Of a stretch of DNA of 64,000 nucleotides, positions 34,536 through 46,694 are shown in pieces. Made by a program: the position numbers and the translations under genes. The notes under the pieces were generated by a model. The model did no database searches and was not told the DNA's origin. It was given only the letters and a program-made list of their open reading frames with translations. Origin of the DNA: Symsagittifera roscoffensis (Eukaryota > Xenacoelomorpha > Acoela > Convolutidae); NCBI RefSeq assembly GCF_963678635.1, contig NW_026970675.1, positions 56,100 to 120,099 of the forward strand. The letters run 5' to 3'. Numbering within the stretch: the first letter of the stretch is position 1; every line of letters starts with the position of its first letter.

Positions 34536-35690
34536 ATGGGTGACAAGAATGAACTAATGGAATTCCTCTCAGCCAGTCTAGGAGCGACTCTAGACGAGAT
34601 CTATCAGCGGCTGATCGATTGTGACTTTACACGAGAAGACCCGGGGCTGGCGATGTTTGTGGTCGCATTCCTCAATGGATTAGGACGAGAGGGTCGAGGG
34701 AATCGCCCTACAGAAATCGTGTTGATGTTGGCCTTCGGTGAGTCCGGGACCGCCGAGAGAGGTCGAAACCGACTGATGAGATGGCGGCGGGGAGAAATGT
34801 CTGGCGACGACCTGGCTCGTGAGCCAGGACTAGGTGAACAGAGGGACCACCGGCTAGGTGAGATGCCCTTGCCGGTCCAACCTGCGCAGCCGCTCATCGG
34901 AGCGAAAAGACAACGTGATGGGCCAGGCCCGTCACATTCGGTGGACTCTCCAACAGCTGCTCCTCCTCCGAAGAGAGTGAGGGTGAGCGAAATAGAAATC
35001 CAGACGTCGGAGACGATTGAGACGTTGGAGAAGAAAGAGAGAGATCAGAGCGAGCTGTGTGCCAAACTCCAGGAGTATAGGGCGATAGCTCGAGAAAGAG
35101 ACGAATGGAAAAAGAAGTACGAAGATCTGCAGGTGGCCTACAAGGAGGATGAAATAAAGCACCTGAAGGAGCTGAATATGGCAAAGGTGAGCCAAGTGTC
35201 ACAGGAAGTTCTGGAGACGATGAAGTCCTCGGAGGGATCCAGGGACACACGCCCCAAGACAAGAGTACAGGAGCTGTGTACATCGAGAGGGTCCCAGGCT
35301 CCTCAGCAGACGCAACAGTCTGCTCCCAGTCAGAGGAACACGATACCAGACCCTTCTGACACCAACTCGCTCCCCAGTTCCAAGAATAATTCAATCAAGT
35401 GGCCAGAGCAACAATGGATGAGATTAACAGAACCACTGGGCGGACATTGGGTAGGATCATTCCTTCCCAACGTCGTGATCATTCATCCAATAGTTCGGAG
35501 CGAGCACTCCGCACGGTAGCGTCCTCGGGGACTGCGCATGGCGGAAACTTTCAAAAGTCCCGCGTGGTAGACATTAGGAAGAGTCTGATGGCACGTCACC
35601 AATTCACGCAAGTGGCCGCGGAGCATCCTCGAGCCTGCCTGAATGACATGAGCTGGAACCCCGCTACGAGCGACCAGGTAATTCCCCCAG
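34536..35690 (+). mobile_element. Element B accessory region, N-terminal part
   Basis: Starts MGDKNELMEFLSASLGATLD. About 100 residues align with the start of the accessory region of element A (shared features: IYQRLID-type helix, NRPTEIVLMLAFGE, RLMRWRRGEMSG, EPGLG). A proline- and serine-rich stretch follows, with a basic PPPKRVR that could serve as a nuclear signal, then a heptad-rich coiled coil of about 70 residues and another disordered stretch. I recognise no known family. It is broken further on. Confidence 0.6.
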
Positions 35691-36200
35691 GGAGTCGCCA
35701 CTTGATCATAGGAGACAGTTTGGTGAGGGATCTGAATGAGATCTTCGTCTATGGTCAGACTACCACTCTGTCCTTCGGAGGAGCCTCAGTGGCTCAGGTC
35801 ATCAAGATGATGGAATTCCAGAGCGAAGATCACCTGGATACGCTGGTAATAATGCTGGGAACCAACGACGTCTCGAGAGCCCCAGTGACTCCGGAGAGCA
35901 AGTGGGAGCCTCTATTGGTATGCCTCCTGAAGGAACTAAAGGAGAAGTATAGGCCCAGGCTTGTGGTGCTGTGCACGATACCACAGAACCCGATGGTGGG
36001 CACCACAGTGGCAGATTTTATGAATGGCAACGTGACACGGTGGAACGAAATGATCCGCAGTCTGGTGTGAAACAACCCTGGCGAGCTGCGACTTCTGGAT
36101 CTCGAGAACATGTTGCGCATGATTGATCACATCGCGCTTACCAGAGATGGAATACATTTCAACACCCAACAAGGGAGACACTGGATCAATGACGTATTTC
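35690..36200 (+). mobile_element. Element B SGNH/GDSL esterase-like domain
   Basis: The block motifs of the SGNH hydrolase superfamily appear in the expected order and spacing: HLIIGDSLVRDL (block I, with the nucleophile Ser), SFGGASV (block II Gly), LVIMLGTNDVSR (block III GxND) and DGIHFNTQQG near 36,147 (block V, DxxH). These enzymes hydrolyse ester or acetyl groups. Esterases of this fold are known in ORF1 of some CR1-like LINEs. Finding one in an accessory gene of a Ty3/gypsy element is unusual to me. It is broken. Confidence 0.75.
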
Positions 36201-39200
36201 AGACCCAGTTGAGGGAAGTGGAACTGGAGTCGAGGGCGACCAGTTCTCTGGCTTGGACCAGTTCGACCGGAGGAAATAGGATAAGGGCAAGCATGCCCGA
36301 ATCCCTCGTCAACCGCTTAGGGCCCTTGGCAATGGAGACGGCCACAGCTGCACCCATCGCTCCGAGCTCAAACGTAAGAGAGAGGCTAGGGACTGCTCCT
36401 CCTCCCAGAACACAACCGCTTGAAAGCCGACTCGGGAGATCAGTTGATCAGAACAGGAATAACTCCGAGACCGTGTCTAGGAGGAACGACCCGCCCGCTA
36501 CGGCAAACCCTGCTTCAGCAGCAGGACCGTCTACGAGCGCTCTGCCGGCGGAGGGAGTTGAACCAGGCATCGTGCTGCTTTGGAACCGACCAGACCCTAG
36601 TCATTGGGGACAGTACAAGACGGACATGTCAACGAAGTTGAACATGAATACCTTGACGTGTCGGGAGGACGCAATGAGAATGATCAGCGGGGAAAGTCCC
36701 ACAGTGTCGCGACTATATCGGATACCGGGCGACTATATCGGATACCAGTTCAGCTCCACGACTACGCTCCGGCACGCAGACTTGAATGGATTGCCTCAGG
36801 ACAATACCTTTGGACCTTTGAATACCCGGTCTCTTACGAACGTCCGCCAGAGAGCCAGGGAACTGACGCCACCTGCTCGCAAGGGCAAGTTTCAGACAGA
36901 TAACAAGCCTAATAACAAGCATCACAAGATGTACAGGCAGTTTGCTAAACCACCCGGTCAGACGCCTGGCGAATATTCAAGAGACTACCCCCGAACGACC
37001 ACGGTGGATGGAGATGACAGGAGATACGGGGAACTGAAGGCCCCAGTCGGTGACGGGCTGTTTGCCGCTTATGATCCCTTGGATATGAAAGCTGCCAAGT
37101 ACCTGATTGTGGCCAGTTCGGATTATCTCTACACGCCCCGTTCTCTCTTTTGGCCCGACGTGATTTTCTTGACGGCGCCTAAATTGGACTGGGGACAGTC
37201 AATAGGCATGATGATAAGTGTGCGAAGGGTGGTCAGCATGGAGCCGCAGGTGATAGTGGTTGCAGGCTCGAATGATCATCTGCAAAGCAGGGGTTTGTTG
37301 TCCCGTCTGACGGATGGGTCGATCCCGAGCAACGAGGTCATAGGGGAGGCGATAATGACATTGCTCTTGGCGATGGTTGAGGTAGAAACAGCCGCAAAAC
37401 AACGTTTCACCCAAAATGTGGTGAAGGTGGTCTTTGTGTTGTCGCCAGGGTACGCTGCATTGCCAGAACCCCTTCAGTTTGTATACACGATGGTCACAAC
37501 GATAGCAGAGGGACGGTTCAACGTAATAATTCCTGCCCCGAACAGAGTGGTAGACCCCAACAATTATTACCCATCCCGATCTGAGCTTCCTGCCGTTTGG
37601 GCTGACATTTCCAATGCCATACAGGGACTCAAAGATTGTAGCACAACTCGGTTGGTGTTAGATGAGGTTCTGGGGTTGGAGCTGTCCAACTTCGCCAGAT
37701 TGCTGAAGTTAAGACCAGGGGTAGATGACGATCATCTGTTAGTACAACAGGTGGCTGACGATCTCTGGTTCAGACAGATGGATCACGCACAGAATGAGCA
37801 GGGAAGGATAGTCAGGAAAAACATTTCATCAGCGGAAGAAGATCTCATGGCAATAGCTTTGCGCACGAAGCCGCACAACAACTTATGGTTGTACTTGTCA
37901 CCAAGACTGTGCACCTTGGGAGAGGACGCGTTCGAGCATGCGCCGGCAGTGATCAAAGAGATACACGTGTATCTGAAGAACTTGTTTGATGCCCGGGAGT
38001 TAGCTGGGGGTATGATGTTGAAATTGATGCAGGATGTAAACACGATGTCGCTGGACAAGTTCCAAGCTGACGTACTAGCCACGAGGGCACAATATGAACA
38101 ATCAGATGCCATCTTGGGTGGAATGGGAGTGGGATGGACGCCATCCTTCCTGTCGACGTGCTATCCGAGGGCATCTCGGAACCTGATCGCGAGCTTCGTC
38201 AAGGATATCAGGAAGCTGTCGATTGGCCTGATATTAGCCCTGTACGTGACATTTGGTCATGAGAATTTCGTGAAGGGACCGGCGAACCTCTTCACCCAAG
38301 CGTTGGCAGATTTGAGATTGGATGGACTCCTGACTCTGATTTCCATGACCTACGGTCGACTGGGTGATTTGCTTGTGCTGTTGCGTTACCCCGAACAACT
38401 CCAGGGAACAAGTCGTGAGTTCAACGCGCAGTTGGAAACTGCCTCGCTCAGAAAAATGAAAGACTGGAGGAATCTCCTGCTCCAATATCTCTTGCAACAG
38501 AACAGAAGTGTCACGGGAGAAGATAAGGTGGCGACGGATGCGGGTGAATGTAAGCAGTATTGTGGCATGCCCTTGCTGACAGATTTGGCTGTCATGATGC
38601 GGATCGATCCGTTGGCTCCGATTCACGGACTGCGGGAATTCGTCACGGTGGTGTATGGACCGGTGATGTCTTTCGTGTTCCCGGACGTGCAGGTCAAGGC
38701 ATACAGGAATTCTGTGTTGTATGTCAACCTGGTCTCAGTCGTGGATTGTTCCGTGCTGATTTGGGTAGAGCAGAGGGAGCTGAGAGGGCTGGCCAGCGAC
38801 GATAGGCTGTTCGGAAGAATAGCGGAGCCAGGTTGGGTGTTGATGGATTTCAACAACAACTTCAAGTGCCGAATGGGCCGCGAAGACCTTTCCCACATCC
38901 AATTTAACCCGAAGCTTTGGAATCTGAGACCAGTAGTGAAAGATTCAGGAGCGGCAATGAGAGTCCCACTCTTGCCAGAAGCCTACGCACACGCGAAAGA
39001 GAACCAGCAAGCGTGGCTTTCCGGGTCCAGGCCGCTGCCGGACCAATGCCCTCGATACCCACCGATAAGGAGGATGTTATTGGGAGTCACCTCTCCCGTC
39101 ATTGCCACTCGCATCGGAGCAGCTCGTGATGCAGAGAAGAGAATGCTGAAGTGGAGTGAAGGGATGGAGCTGCGCTTCATCAGTTGGAACGTTGCAGCCG

Positions 39201-39470
39201 CGCACACGTTTGACTTCACATTTCTTGATGCTTGGAGCAGGAAAAAGATCAAAGCACTACCTTCCAGGAGACCAGAGGTCTCGGCTGAAATGTGGAACGA
39301 GGTGTATGCTCCCAGAGATGACTTATCAATTATCAAGACTGAAGTGGTCAGGAGAAGTGAAAGTAGTGATGCTGGAAGTGGCAAAGGAGTGCAGAGGAGG
39401 CTCATACATAACGATAGAGGACCTGGCACCACATGGCGAGGAGTCCGTAGAATTCCTGGTGAACGATGAA
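36200..39470 (+). mobile_element. Element B accessory region, middle, with second SGNH-like fold
   Basis: A proline-rich low-complexity stretch (about 36,200-37,020) is followed by a globular part. Its first 200 residues look like a degenerate second SGNH domain: KYLIVASSDYL (block I-like), PDVIFLTAPKLDWGQSIGMM (block II-like) and PQVIVVAGSNDHL (block III-like GxND). The remainder (about 37,700-39,400) is mostly helical with no motif I recognise. I see no signal peptide or transmembrane helix, so it does not look like an envelope protein. The whole stretch has no match in the shorter accessory region of element A. Confidence 0.5.
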
Positions 39471-41252
39471 TTGTTTTATCACGCAGGAGACATGACCGTA
39501 CCAGCGCGACCGGACTCGGGCATAGACACACGACAAGGCCCTTCAGGACCTAAGTTAAAACCTGATGCAAATGACGATGAATTGATGGATCAGGACGATG
39601 ACGACATCGGGAGAAAGACAGAAAAACCGGGTGAGACGGATCTAGGAGCGTTGGAGAGAGACTTGCTAGAATACCGGTTCAGTGAAGACGACAATGGGGA
39701 AGTCGATGGGAGTCTATTGCTGATGACGCCATCGTCTTTCATTTCCCCTACAAAGGAGGCGTCGGCCGAATTATCCCCGATGGACCCAATAAGTCAGGCG
39801 AGAGAGTGCCGAAGTAGGGATCCACAAAGATTGCTCCATGAGTCACCGAGGAGGAGAAAAATTGAAGAGTCAATGAGGGTATCCTTCCTGAGTACGCTGC
39901 CTGAAGAGGAATGGGGGAGATACCAAAGTGAACTAGAAAGCAAGACAGGGGCAACCTGGAGCCGAGTGAACTTCATGGAAAGGTCATGGGACGTGATACG
40001 ACGACATGGGACGCAGTCCATAATGAAGGTGGGATTGAACCAACCCATTATGCGTGAGGTCCTGGAGAAAATAATGAACTCCATGGAGTCTGATGTTCTG
40101 ACCGAGTCAGTTACAGAGGACAGTGCCGATGATCAGCCGGTCACGAAGAAATTACCCGTCAGACGAGCCAGAAAGGGGCTGAAGCGGCTGAAAGGGAAGA
40201 CAGGAAGTCGAACCGTGAACCAGAGAGTGGTGAAGTCAAAAGCCAGCGCAGTGGTGGCCTCTTTGACGAGCGCAGGTCGTTCAGGCAAGAGCGCGAAAGG
40301 AGATGGTGCGACGCTGACCGGGGGAGAAAAAGAGAACCTGATACTCCCTATGCTCTTGGCAGGTCTGACCACGACAGCCACGAAATCAAAGAAGACTGCA
40401 CGAACCCTAGCAGACACTAAGCTAGAGATGGAGATCATCAGTCAGTGTGGATCTGGAGGACTTGAAGATTACAGGCCCTCGCGAACCAACATGGCCAAGA
40501 TGAACCTGGAGGGACAACTCGACGTGGTCGAGTACAGTCGAGTCACTGTGCCGGAATCGGTCCACATGAGAGATCCAGCAGGGGGTTATGTGGAGAATTT
40601 GAAGGCGAGGAACTCCGCGAGAGGGCACCTGATGGCTTGGAGCGAGAAACAAGCCATGCAGAAACATCTGAAAGGGCTAACGGAGAATTCTAACTTAAAT
40701 CGGAAAGAATACGGCACGGTAATGTCCTCGGAGGCGAACGAAATCGGGCTGGAAAATCTACTGGAAATCTCTTGGAGGGCGGCCCTCCAAAGATACTTCG
40801 ACGAGACGATGCATGCACCTGCGACGGTGGCAGCGTACCTGGCTCATCCGTGCACGACAGCTGACCTGCAGGTACGGTTGGCTTGGTGCTTGATGGGCAT
40901 CAAGAAGGCGGAATATGAAGCCAGTAATGATTCGAAATCAAAGGAACAGGAGCTGGAGTTGATGGAAGCCCTGCGAGCGTTGATTTCAAAAGACGATTCT
41001 GCGATAGCCTGGGCTAAGCATAAGGATGTCCTTTGCTTTGTAAGGTTCGTGGTGGATCGTATCCCCACTACTGTTTTGGGAGAATGCATGAAGATCAATC
41101 GGCAAAAGGGAGTTGATTGCGAAAGAAACTTCCTTAGGGCACTCCTGGAACTATATCAAGATATGCCGTTGGTTGTACCAAATAGGGAGTCGAATGACAT
41201 GGAGAGCTATCGGAAGTTGGAAGAAGTGAGAAGGTATTCCAACAAAGAATGA
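39470..41252 (+). mobile_element. Element B accessory region, charged part
   Basis: Acidic and serine-rich at first (DANDDELMDQDDDDIG), then basic (RRARKGLKRLKGKTGSRT), then a helical C-terminal half that includes SWRAALQRYFDETMHAPATV and a cysteine-poor core. Family unknown. The basic run could bind nucleic acid, which is inference. It is broken at its edges. Confidence 0.5.
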
Positions 41253-41399
41253 AAGTGACCCGGGAGTTTATTGAAACAGTCAGGGGACAAAAAGACTTTG
41301 CAACACTAGGGAAACTGAAGTCGTTCCAATCTGTGTCTGGCATACCGGGGATGGCGTGTTATCCCTTCGTGAATGAAGAAGCCAAGGAAGCGTAATTCG

Positions 41400-43351
41400 A
41401 CTATGAGCAAGTCATAGTGCTCAATTTCTGGGTCGAACGGATTAAGGAAACTGGAATGCTGATGGTGGAACAACCCAAGCTGGGAATTATTTTAGAAGAA
41501 CGAGTGGTCGATCCCTCGCTTCCCGAGCTGAAGGGGCAAGTGAGTTTTGATTGTGGTTCCTGGGACGGTCCCTTGAAAACCAGTCTATTAACCATGTGGG
41601 AGCTCATGAAGCCTTCTTGGTGTCCCCATCCTAACGCCGGTCTAATCTGGGACATGACTGCGGATATCACATTAGACCTGGATGATGACGCGAGTCTACA
41701 TGATCTGGCCATGATACACCATCTGCTGGCCATGAGGATGACGAAGCGGAAGAGCAATCCATCCACGGAGCTATCCGAGGAAAGTCCATCGAGCAATTGG
41801 TTGAAGCAAGGCACCTGTTTGGCTCAACATAGTGGGATGGAAGGACATGTTTTCAACTCGGGACACTGCCTGATTACGCTGAGCGAGCAGCCTCGACAAC
41901 TGGCCCGATTGTACGGAAGATTGAGCATGTTGGATAAGAGTGGCGTGGAGTTGGTCGCGGACTGTCATGGCGTGACGGATGTAAATTTGACCAAAGCCTT
42001 GGGATTTTGTAGCATGACGAGTTCGATAGAATCGCTTGAGCGCCTGGAGCGTGCCCATGAGCTAGTGACGTCCCTCAGCGTGGAATTATTCCCTGGAGCA
42101 TTGCAGACAGAGCAGAAGATCGGAGGCTGGCGAGAAGCTCTGGAAAACGAAATGAATCTGAAGGATAGTGAAGCCTATCATAAACCTACTGGTTCAAAAT
42201 ATCTGGTGGGTTCAAGCTCCACGCCATATTGCAATAGTAGGTATCCTACGCACATGGTGGTGATGGATGCGAGGACGCAGCAGTTGTTGATTGACCAACT
42301 TTTCTCTGTGAGTGAGGTTGGCCAGAATGTCGGAGAGGTCATATAATTTGTTGGCGAAGATCTTTCGGGCAGTCCCGAAGAGATCTGAAGGCGAGTTGCA
42401 AGACGTAGTGGGTGAAGAGTTCCTGAGATTGAACGAAGGTAATGTGAGCGAGTTCCAAAAGCAGAAAGCGAGTGGAGCGTTACCCACTGAGTTCCCCACC
42501 ATAGAAGAGAAAGACGATTTACACAGAATTATGATGGAGGTGGAACCGTTGCTGGGAGCCTCAGGGTATCGGACCCGAAGGAACATAGTGAGAACCCATG
42601 GGGAGTATCCTTGCCACTGCTTGGCGCAGACGTTATGGTACCCCAAACGCGGGAATCTGGTGCTAGTGTGGGACGTGGAGGAGTTGTACTCTACGGGGTT
42701 GCCCGATCAGAATCAACAGGTGTCAATCGTGGTGGTTAGTGCCATGCTGGCAGTGAAATGGTTGGAGGCTAACGCGGACACAAGTGAACAGGAGACGGCC
42801 GTGCGACTCCTGAGCAGCTGAGCAACGTGAAGATGAGCCGTGAATTGGATCTTTTCAGAACCACCTGCAAGGTTCTGAGAATACCCACAGCCATTGAAAG
42901 AATATGGTCAAGGCAAAGGTTGATGGCTTGGTTCCGTGCAGTGATGACGTCATGGATGTATGAATGCGCGAAGCGTCACATGTCGAGGAACACGGAAGCC
43001 TATCAATCCTTCCAGTTAGATATAGGACCGGGAGCCTATAAGAGAGCATTCCTGACGCACAGAAACGCAGTCACCACGGCGGTGAAGCGAGTAGCTGGAG
43101 CGCATTGTGTAACTGAAGATGAGAAGAAAGAGGTCTTAAGAGCTGACCTAGAACGAAATGTGAGCCTGTGTCTTCACAACAGCTTTTGCAGGAACCGGGA
43201 GCAAAAGGTGAATGTGGACTTGCTACCTTGTTGCAAACCGAGGCTGTTGGAACAGGAGAGTTGGGGCACGGCCCGCAACTCCATGGACATGTTGGAAAAA
43301 GTCCTAGAAGACAGCGAAGCTGAAGATCAGGATGGAGAAGCAATGGAATGA
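41400..43351 (+). mobile_element. Element B accessory region, C-terminal part
   Basis: The last 380 or so residues (from about 42,200) align well with the end of the accessory region in element A. Shared features are YLVGSS...CxSRYPxH, RLARMSEKSY-type, HRxMMEVEPLLxAS, YPxRxNLVLxWD, and a cysteine cluster CLHNSFCRNRE...CCK near the end. Conservation between diverged elements argues that this part was under selection. I do not recognise the family. It is broken. Confidence 0.6.
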
Positions 43352-44110
43352 AGATGATGGAACGAAGAGGACAAGTGAAGACGTGAACAAGAAAGGAAGA
43401 GAAGGAGAAAAAACTTGATTGTCTTTGTTTGTTAAAACTTGAACTAATCAACCAAGTTTTGATTATTGAACTTGTTAAACTTTTTGTTTTGTTATAGTTT
43501 GGTCAAACCAGACTTTGAAAATTGTTGCAATTGTTAAAATTGTTGAAAGAAAATTTTAGTTATGCTACTTATGTATATAAATAGAACATAGGTGAGTATA
43601 TTTACCTATTTAATCACGATTGAAGTTTTTAACCTGTGTAAGACACAATTTCACTGTGTGGCGGCAAGGTAAGTTTGGGTAAACTCGCTTGGAAAGGGTG
43701 AGTAACTCAATAACTTACCTAGCCACAGAGTTTCTTAGTTTTAATATCGAATAGGACCGCATAAATAACTGATTATACTTGGTGAGTGACGTTAAAATAA
43801 TTTTAACGGGTGCGTGGCCGTGCCACGTCCCAACTTTTTAATCACAAAGAGCGAAAAGAAGTTTTATGGCAAGATGGCGTAAGTAGTCAGAAAAGAAATT
43901 TTATCTAGGACACTCCTCATGGTGCAAATTTTGTGAAAATATTGAAAGGCAGTAAGATGTAGTACAATGCCATTTGTGACACGTAGTGAGTTGAGGTGGA
44001 GTAGATACATTTCATTTTCTTATGCGATTTGTAAGATTAATTATAGAAAACTGGAGTACCACTAGACGATAACCCGGTGTTATGCGATCAATGGGGACAT
44101 TGATGGGGAC
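43352..44110 (+). mobile_element. Element B 3' untranslated region
   Basis: Non-coding. It contains TGTGGC (43,657) pairing with GCCACA (to 43,737). Elements A and A' have TGTGGT...ACCACA at the same place, a compensatory change. Inside it, GGTAAG and CTTACC could form an inner stem. The conserved phrase TTTTAATAT follows in all three. Confidence 0.6.
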
Positions 44111-44123
44111 TGTCCGGGGAGTA
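44111..44123 (+). promoter_or_regulatory. Polypurine-tract region of element B
   Basis: TGTCCGGGGAGTA directly before the 3' LTR. The GGGGAG run is the likely primer for plus-strand synthesis. Element A has the same sequence at 63,066-63,078. Confidence 0.65.
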
Positions 44124-45012
44124 TGTGCCATTCTGCCGGATTGGCACAGCGCAACCTTCTGGCGACACAGGAAGCGAGGACTAAAGGCCTTAGCAACAAA
44201 AAAATGCTGCGTAGGAGGGTCTAGATATTCCGAAAATTTGAATTTTTAAAATTTCGGTTGACGGGCCAGTATTTCTGAGAAATACAGAAAGACGGCCATT
44301 TTGACTGGAAGGGACGAAAAAACATAACAACAACGACAGAGATAGCAGAAAACAGTCGCACGAAAGAACGAGAGAAACGAAGCCTCTTATCGTGGCAATA
44401 ACACACGATAAGAACCTTAGCAGTGGAAATTAGTGGAAAAGGAAGCTTCAGTGGGGAAGGAATATTCCACGGAACCCTCCCGTGCCACAAATTGGGAGAG
44501 ATAAGGACGTTATCTCGGGAAGATTACGGGAGCGGAGGCTTGGTCCCCCAGAGACTGTTGTATGTGAAGGGACTATATGAAACTGACTTTGTAGCTACTT
44601 GGATGTCGTAAAACTTTGAATTAACACCGGTATGACTTGATATTTTAGAATATGAGTAACTAGAAAGAGGAAAGGGTCAATCCATCTCCAATGGATTTAA
44701 TATAGAACTGTCACACAAAAACATCTTAAAATAGGGTATTCGAGCCGTGTTTTTATCAGCAATCACGTAGTCTGAGGATCCGAGACTCAGCTATGTGGTT
44801 GTGTTCGCATGTAAACGAAAGCTGATCAAAAGTCGTTTGACTGATGGCCTAAAAATAGTAACTTTTTACTTAGCCCTAGACAGACCAGAAAATCAACTGG
44901 CAAGGTCGAGAGGGTGAAAAACGAGTAGGATTAAGGTAACTGACGCCTGCCAGTCGTTAATAGGTACGTTTTCTACGCTCCGTCGCTGTGTAGTATTTGG
45001 GCGAATGTTACA
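44124..45012 (+). mobile_element. Element B 3' LTR
   Basis: 889 bp, TGTGCC...TTACA, with the conserved stem-loop at 44,764-44,797. It differs from the 5' LTR by about thirty substitutions and some small indels. Confidence 0.9.
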
Positions 45013-45160
45013 ACACTGAGCAAAGCAGTACTCCAGATCCATCAAAATGCTATCCAGTGGGATTTTGGGCCTGAAATATGCGATCTTTATAACGAGTTTA
45101 TATCGGTTCAGCGTGATACCCAGCACAGTATCTGTGACAACCAGTGTCTTCACTTTGCAA
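45013..45160 (-). pseudogene. LINE endonuclease fragment, right of element B
   Basis: Minus-strand N-terminal half of the endonuclease (KTLVVTDTVLGITLNRYK, KIAYFRPKIPLDS, MDLEYCFAQC). It continues the fragment interrupted at 13,292 and matches 10,660-10,800 closely. Confidence 0.75.
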
Positions 45161-45630
45161 TGTATTCTTTTGTTGCGATTTTAGGAAGCTTTTTATTGAA
45201 ATTTTAGGAGTTTTTTCCATTTGTCTTTGCATTTTTCTTTTGTCAGAAACGGCAACAAAACAATTAATTAAAATGGAGTGGCAAAAAGGGGGACCCTCGA
45301 ATTATAAAAAGTTCTTTACTACCACTACTGCTACTAGTAAACAATTTAATTAACAAAAAAGGCCCTTCCGCTCAGTTACGATAAGTGCACAAGCCGGATA
45401 GGGCAATACTAGCTTTACACAAGTTCATATATATCAGCAAACTGTATCATTTTATCAATGAAGTTATAAATCAGCATTAAATGCATCGTCGTAATGTTAA
45501 TTTATCTTAGCCGTCCTTCCTCTACAATAGCGCTAATGGAGTTTTCGATAGTTGAACTTTGCGCAGTGATCTGCAACCCTTTATACATACTGCTACTATG
45601 TCAATATCGTAGGATGAGGAGATAGAACAT
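45161..45630. other. Unassigned repeat segment, second copy
   Basis: Counterpart of 10,801-11,302, with several small indels. No coding region, RNA gene or terminal repeat is visible. Confidence 0.4.
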
Positions 45631-45792
45631 TGACAAATGGCCGGAGAACAAGATGCAACCATTAAGAAAATTAGAAGAACTTAGAAGTTTTAGAACTTCT
45701 AAACGACGAAAAAAGAAGAAACAAAAAGTGACGAAAGAGAAGAAGGTAAAACTCAGAATTGTTTTGTATGTGACAAAAGACTCAAGTGAGAA
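45631..45792 (+). mobile_element. A'-type 3' sequence, short copy
   Basis: Matches 11,303-11,470, including the phrase TTAGAAGTTTTAGAACTTCTAA, a palindrome at this spot. It leads into a partial A' LTR. Confidence 0.65.
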
Positions 45793-46559
45793 AAATTGTG
45801 AAGGTCAGAATAATCTGGTATTTAAAATTTTTAAACTTTCGAATGATGACGTCAGATTTCCGAGAAACGTCAAAAACGGCCATTTTGGAAGAAATTCAAA
45901 ATGATCAAGAGCAACGACAGAAGTTGCGAAAACAACAACAACGATAGTTTCGAGAAAAACGAGCACAAGAAATAGAAAAAAACGACAGAGTATCAGCGGA
46001 GACCGCTCTAGTTGCAACGATTGTGTCGCTACAATCGTTGCAAAGCCATTCACACTAACGGTGAAGGGTGGAAACCAGCCTTCCGGAGAGGAAATAAGAG
46101 TGTTATTACCCCGGATTCAGGAATCCGGAGGGGAATTGAGACCTGAACTCAAACTATTTCAAACTAACTTATAGCTTTTTTACGATAATGAGAAGCTAGG
46201 AGTTGAGGGAAAGGGTTGATCCATCATCGATGGAGATGATGATTTTTATCTACTGAACAAAAACAATAGTAATATAATAAATAGTAGTAGCCCTGTTTTT
46301 AGAAGTGACCTCGTGGTCTGGGGATACTGAGACCCAGCCATGAGCTCACTATTCTTGCATATAATTAGTTTAATTGGAGTGTTTTGACCGAAGCCGAAAG
46401 CAGTAACGTTTTTGTCGACCCGATGTTAGAAAGACCACCAAAAGAACTGGATTTGGTAGAGACGGTGAAAAGCATGTAGAGCTTTGTTTAGACGTTGGCC
46501 AGTCGTCTTATAGCTTAGCTTTATTTTGCGTCGATATGTACTTCCGGGCAAATGTTACA
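45793..46559 (+). mobile_element. Partial A'-family LTR
   Basis: Matches most of 12,144-13,026, ending in GTTACA, with the conserved stem-loop at 46,310-46,344. It is followed by the same LINE endonuclease flank as the first copy, so the LINE/A' arrangement was tandemly duplicated. Confidence 0.8.
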
Positions 46560-46694
46560 GATTTGCAGCTCAAGTGTTCTCATGAAGTGTTTTGTAGCCG
46601 GTTTCAGCACAGTTTTTTTCACTAATTCTTGATTGCAGAAACATTTTGTGACGAATAAGTCGATAGTACTCTGCCCGTTGTAGCTGATGTATGT
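46560..46694 (-). pseudogene. LINE endonuclease fragment, left of element A
   Basis: Minus-strand C-terminal end of the endonuclease. It stops at the element A LTR inside the TYISYNG motif. The bases after the right LTR (63,995-64,000, TGTTGG) continue the interrupted sequence as known from 10,520, with TGT shared at both edges. Confidence 0.75.

Larger units (their letters stand above)
13293..45012 (+). mobile_element. Element B: Ty3/gypsy LTR retrotransposon with macro and SGNH modules
   Basis: A fossil LTR retrotransposon of about 31.7 kb, made long by internal duplication of leader and gag. Both LTRs are present (13,293-14,175 and 44,124-45,012). The flanks are LINE endonuclease sequence that rejoins across the element, with ACA shared at both edges. 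The plus-strand order is leader, three gag copies, protease, RT, then (after a pol block on the minus strand) the integrase tail, macro domain and a long accessory region. RT before integrase places it in Ty3/gypsy. Coding parts are broken, on the order of ten breaks. LTR divergence of about 3-4% by eye suggests a moderately young insertion. Confidence 0.85.

Noticed and set aside
39172-39210. Endonuclease-like phrase RFISWNV in the accessory region
   Set aside because: A single short match to the start of LINE endonucleases with none of the later motifs (GDFN, SDH) following.
34536-43351. Envelope gene
   Set aside because: I see no signal peptide, fusion peptide or transmembrane helix, and the recognisable domains are enzymatic.
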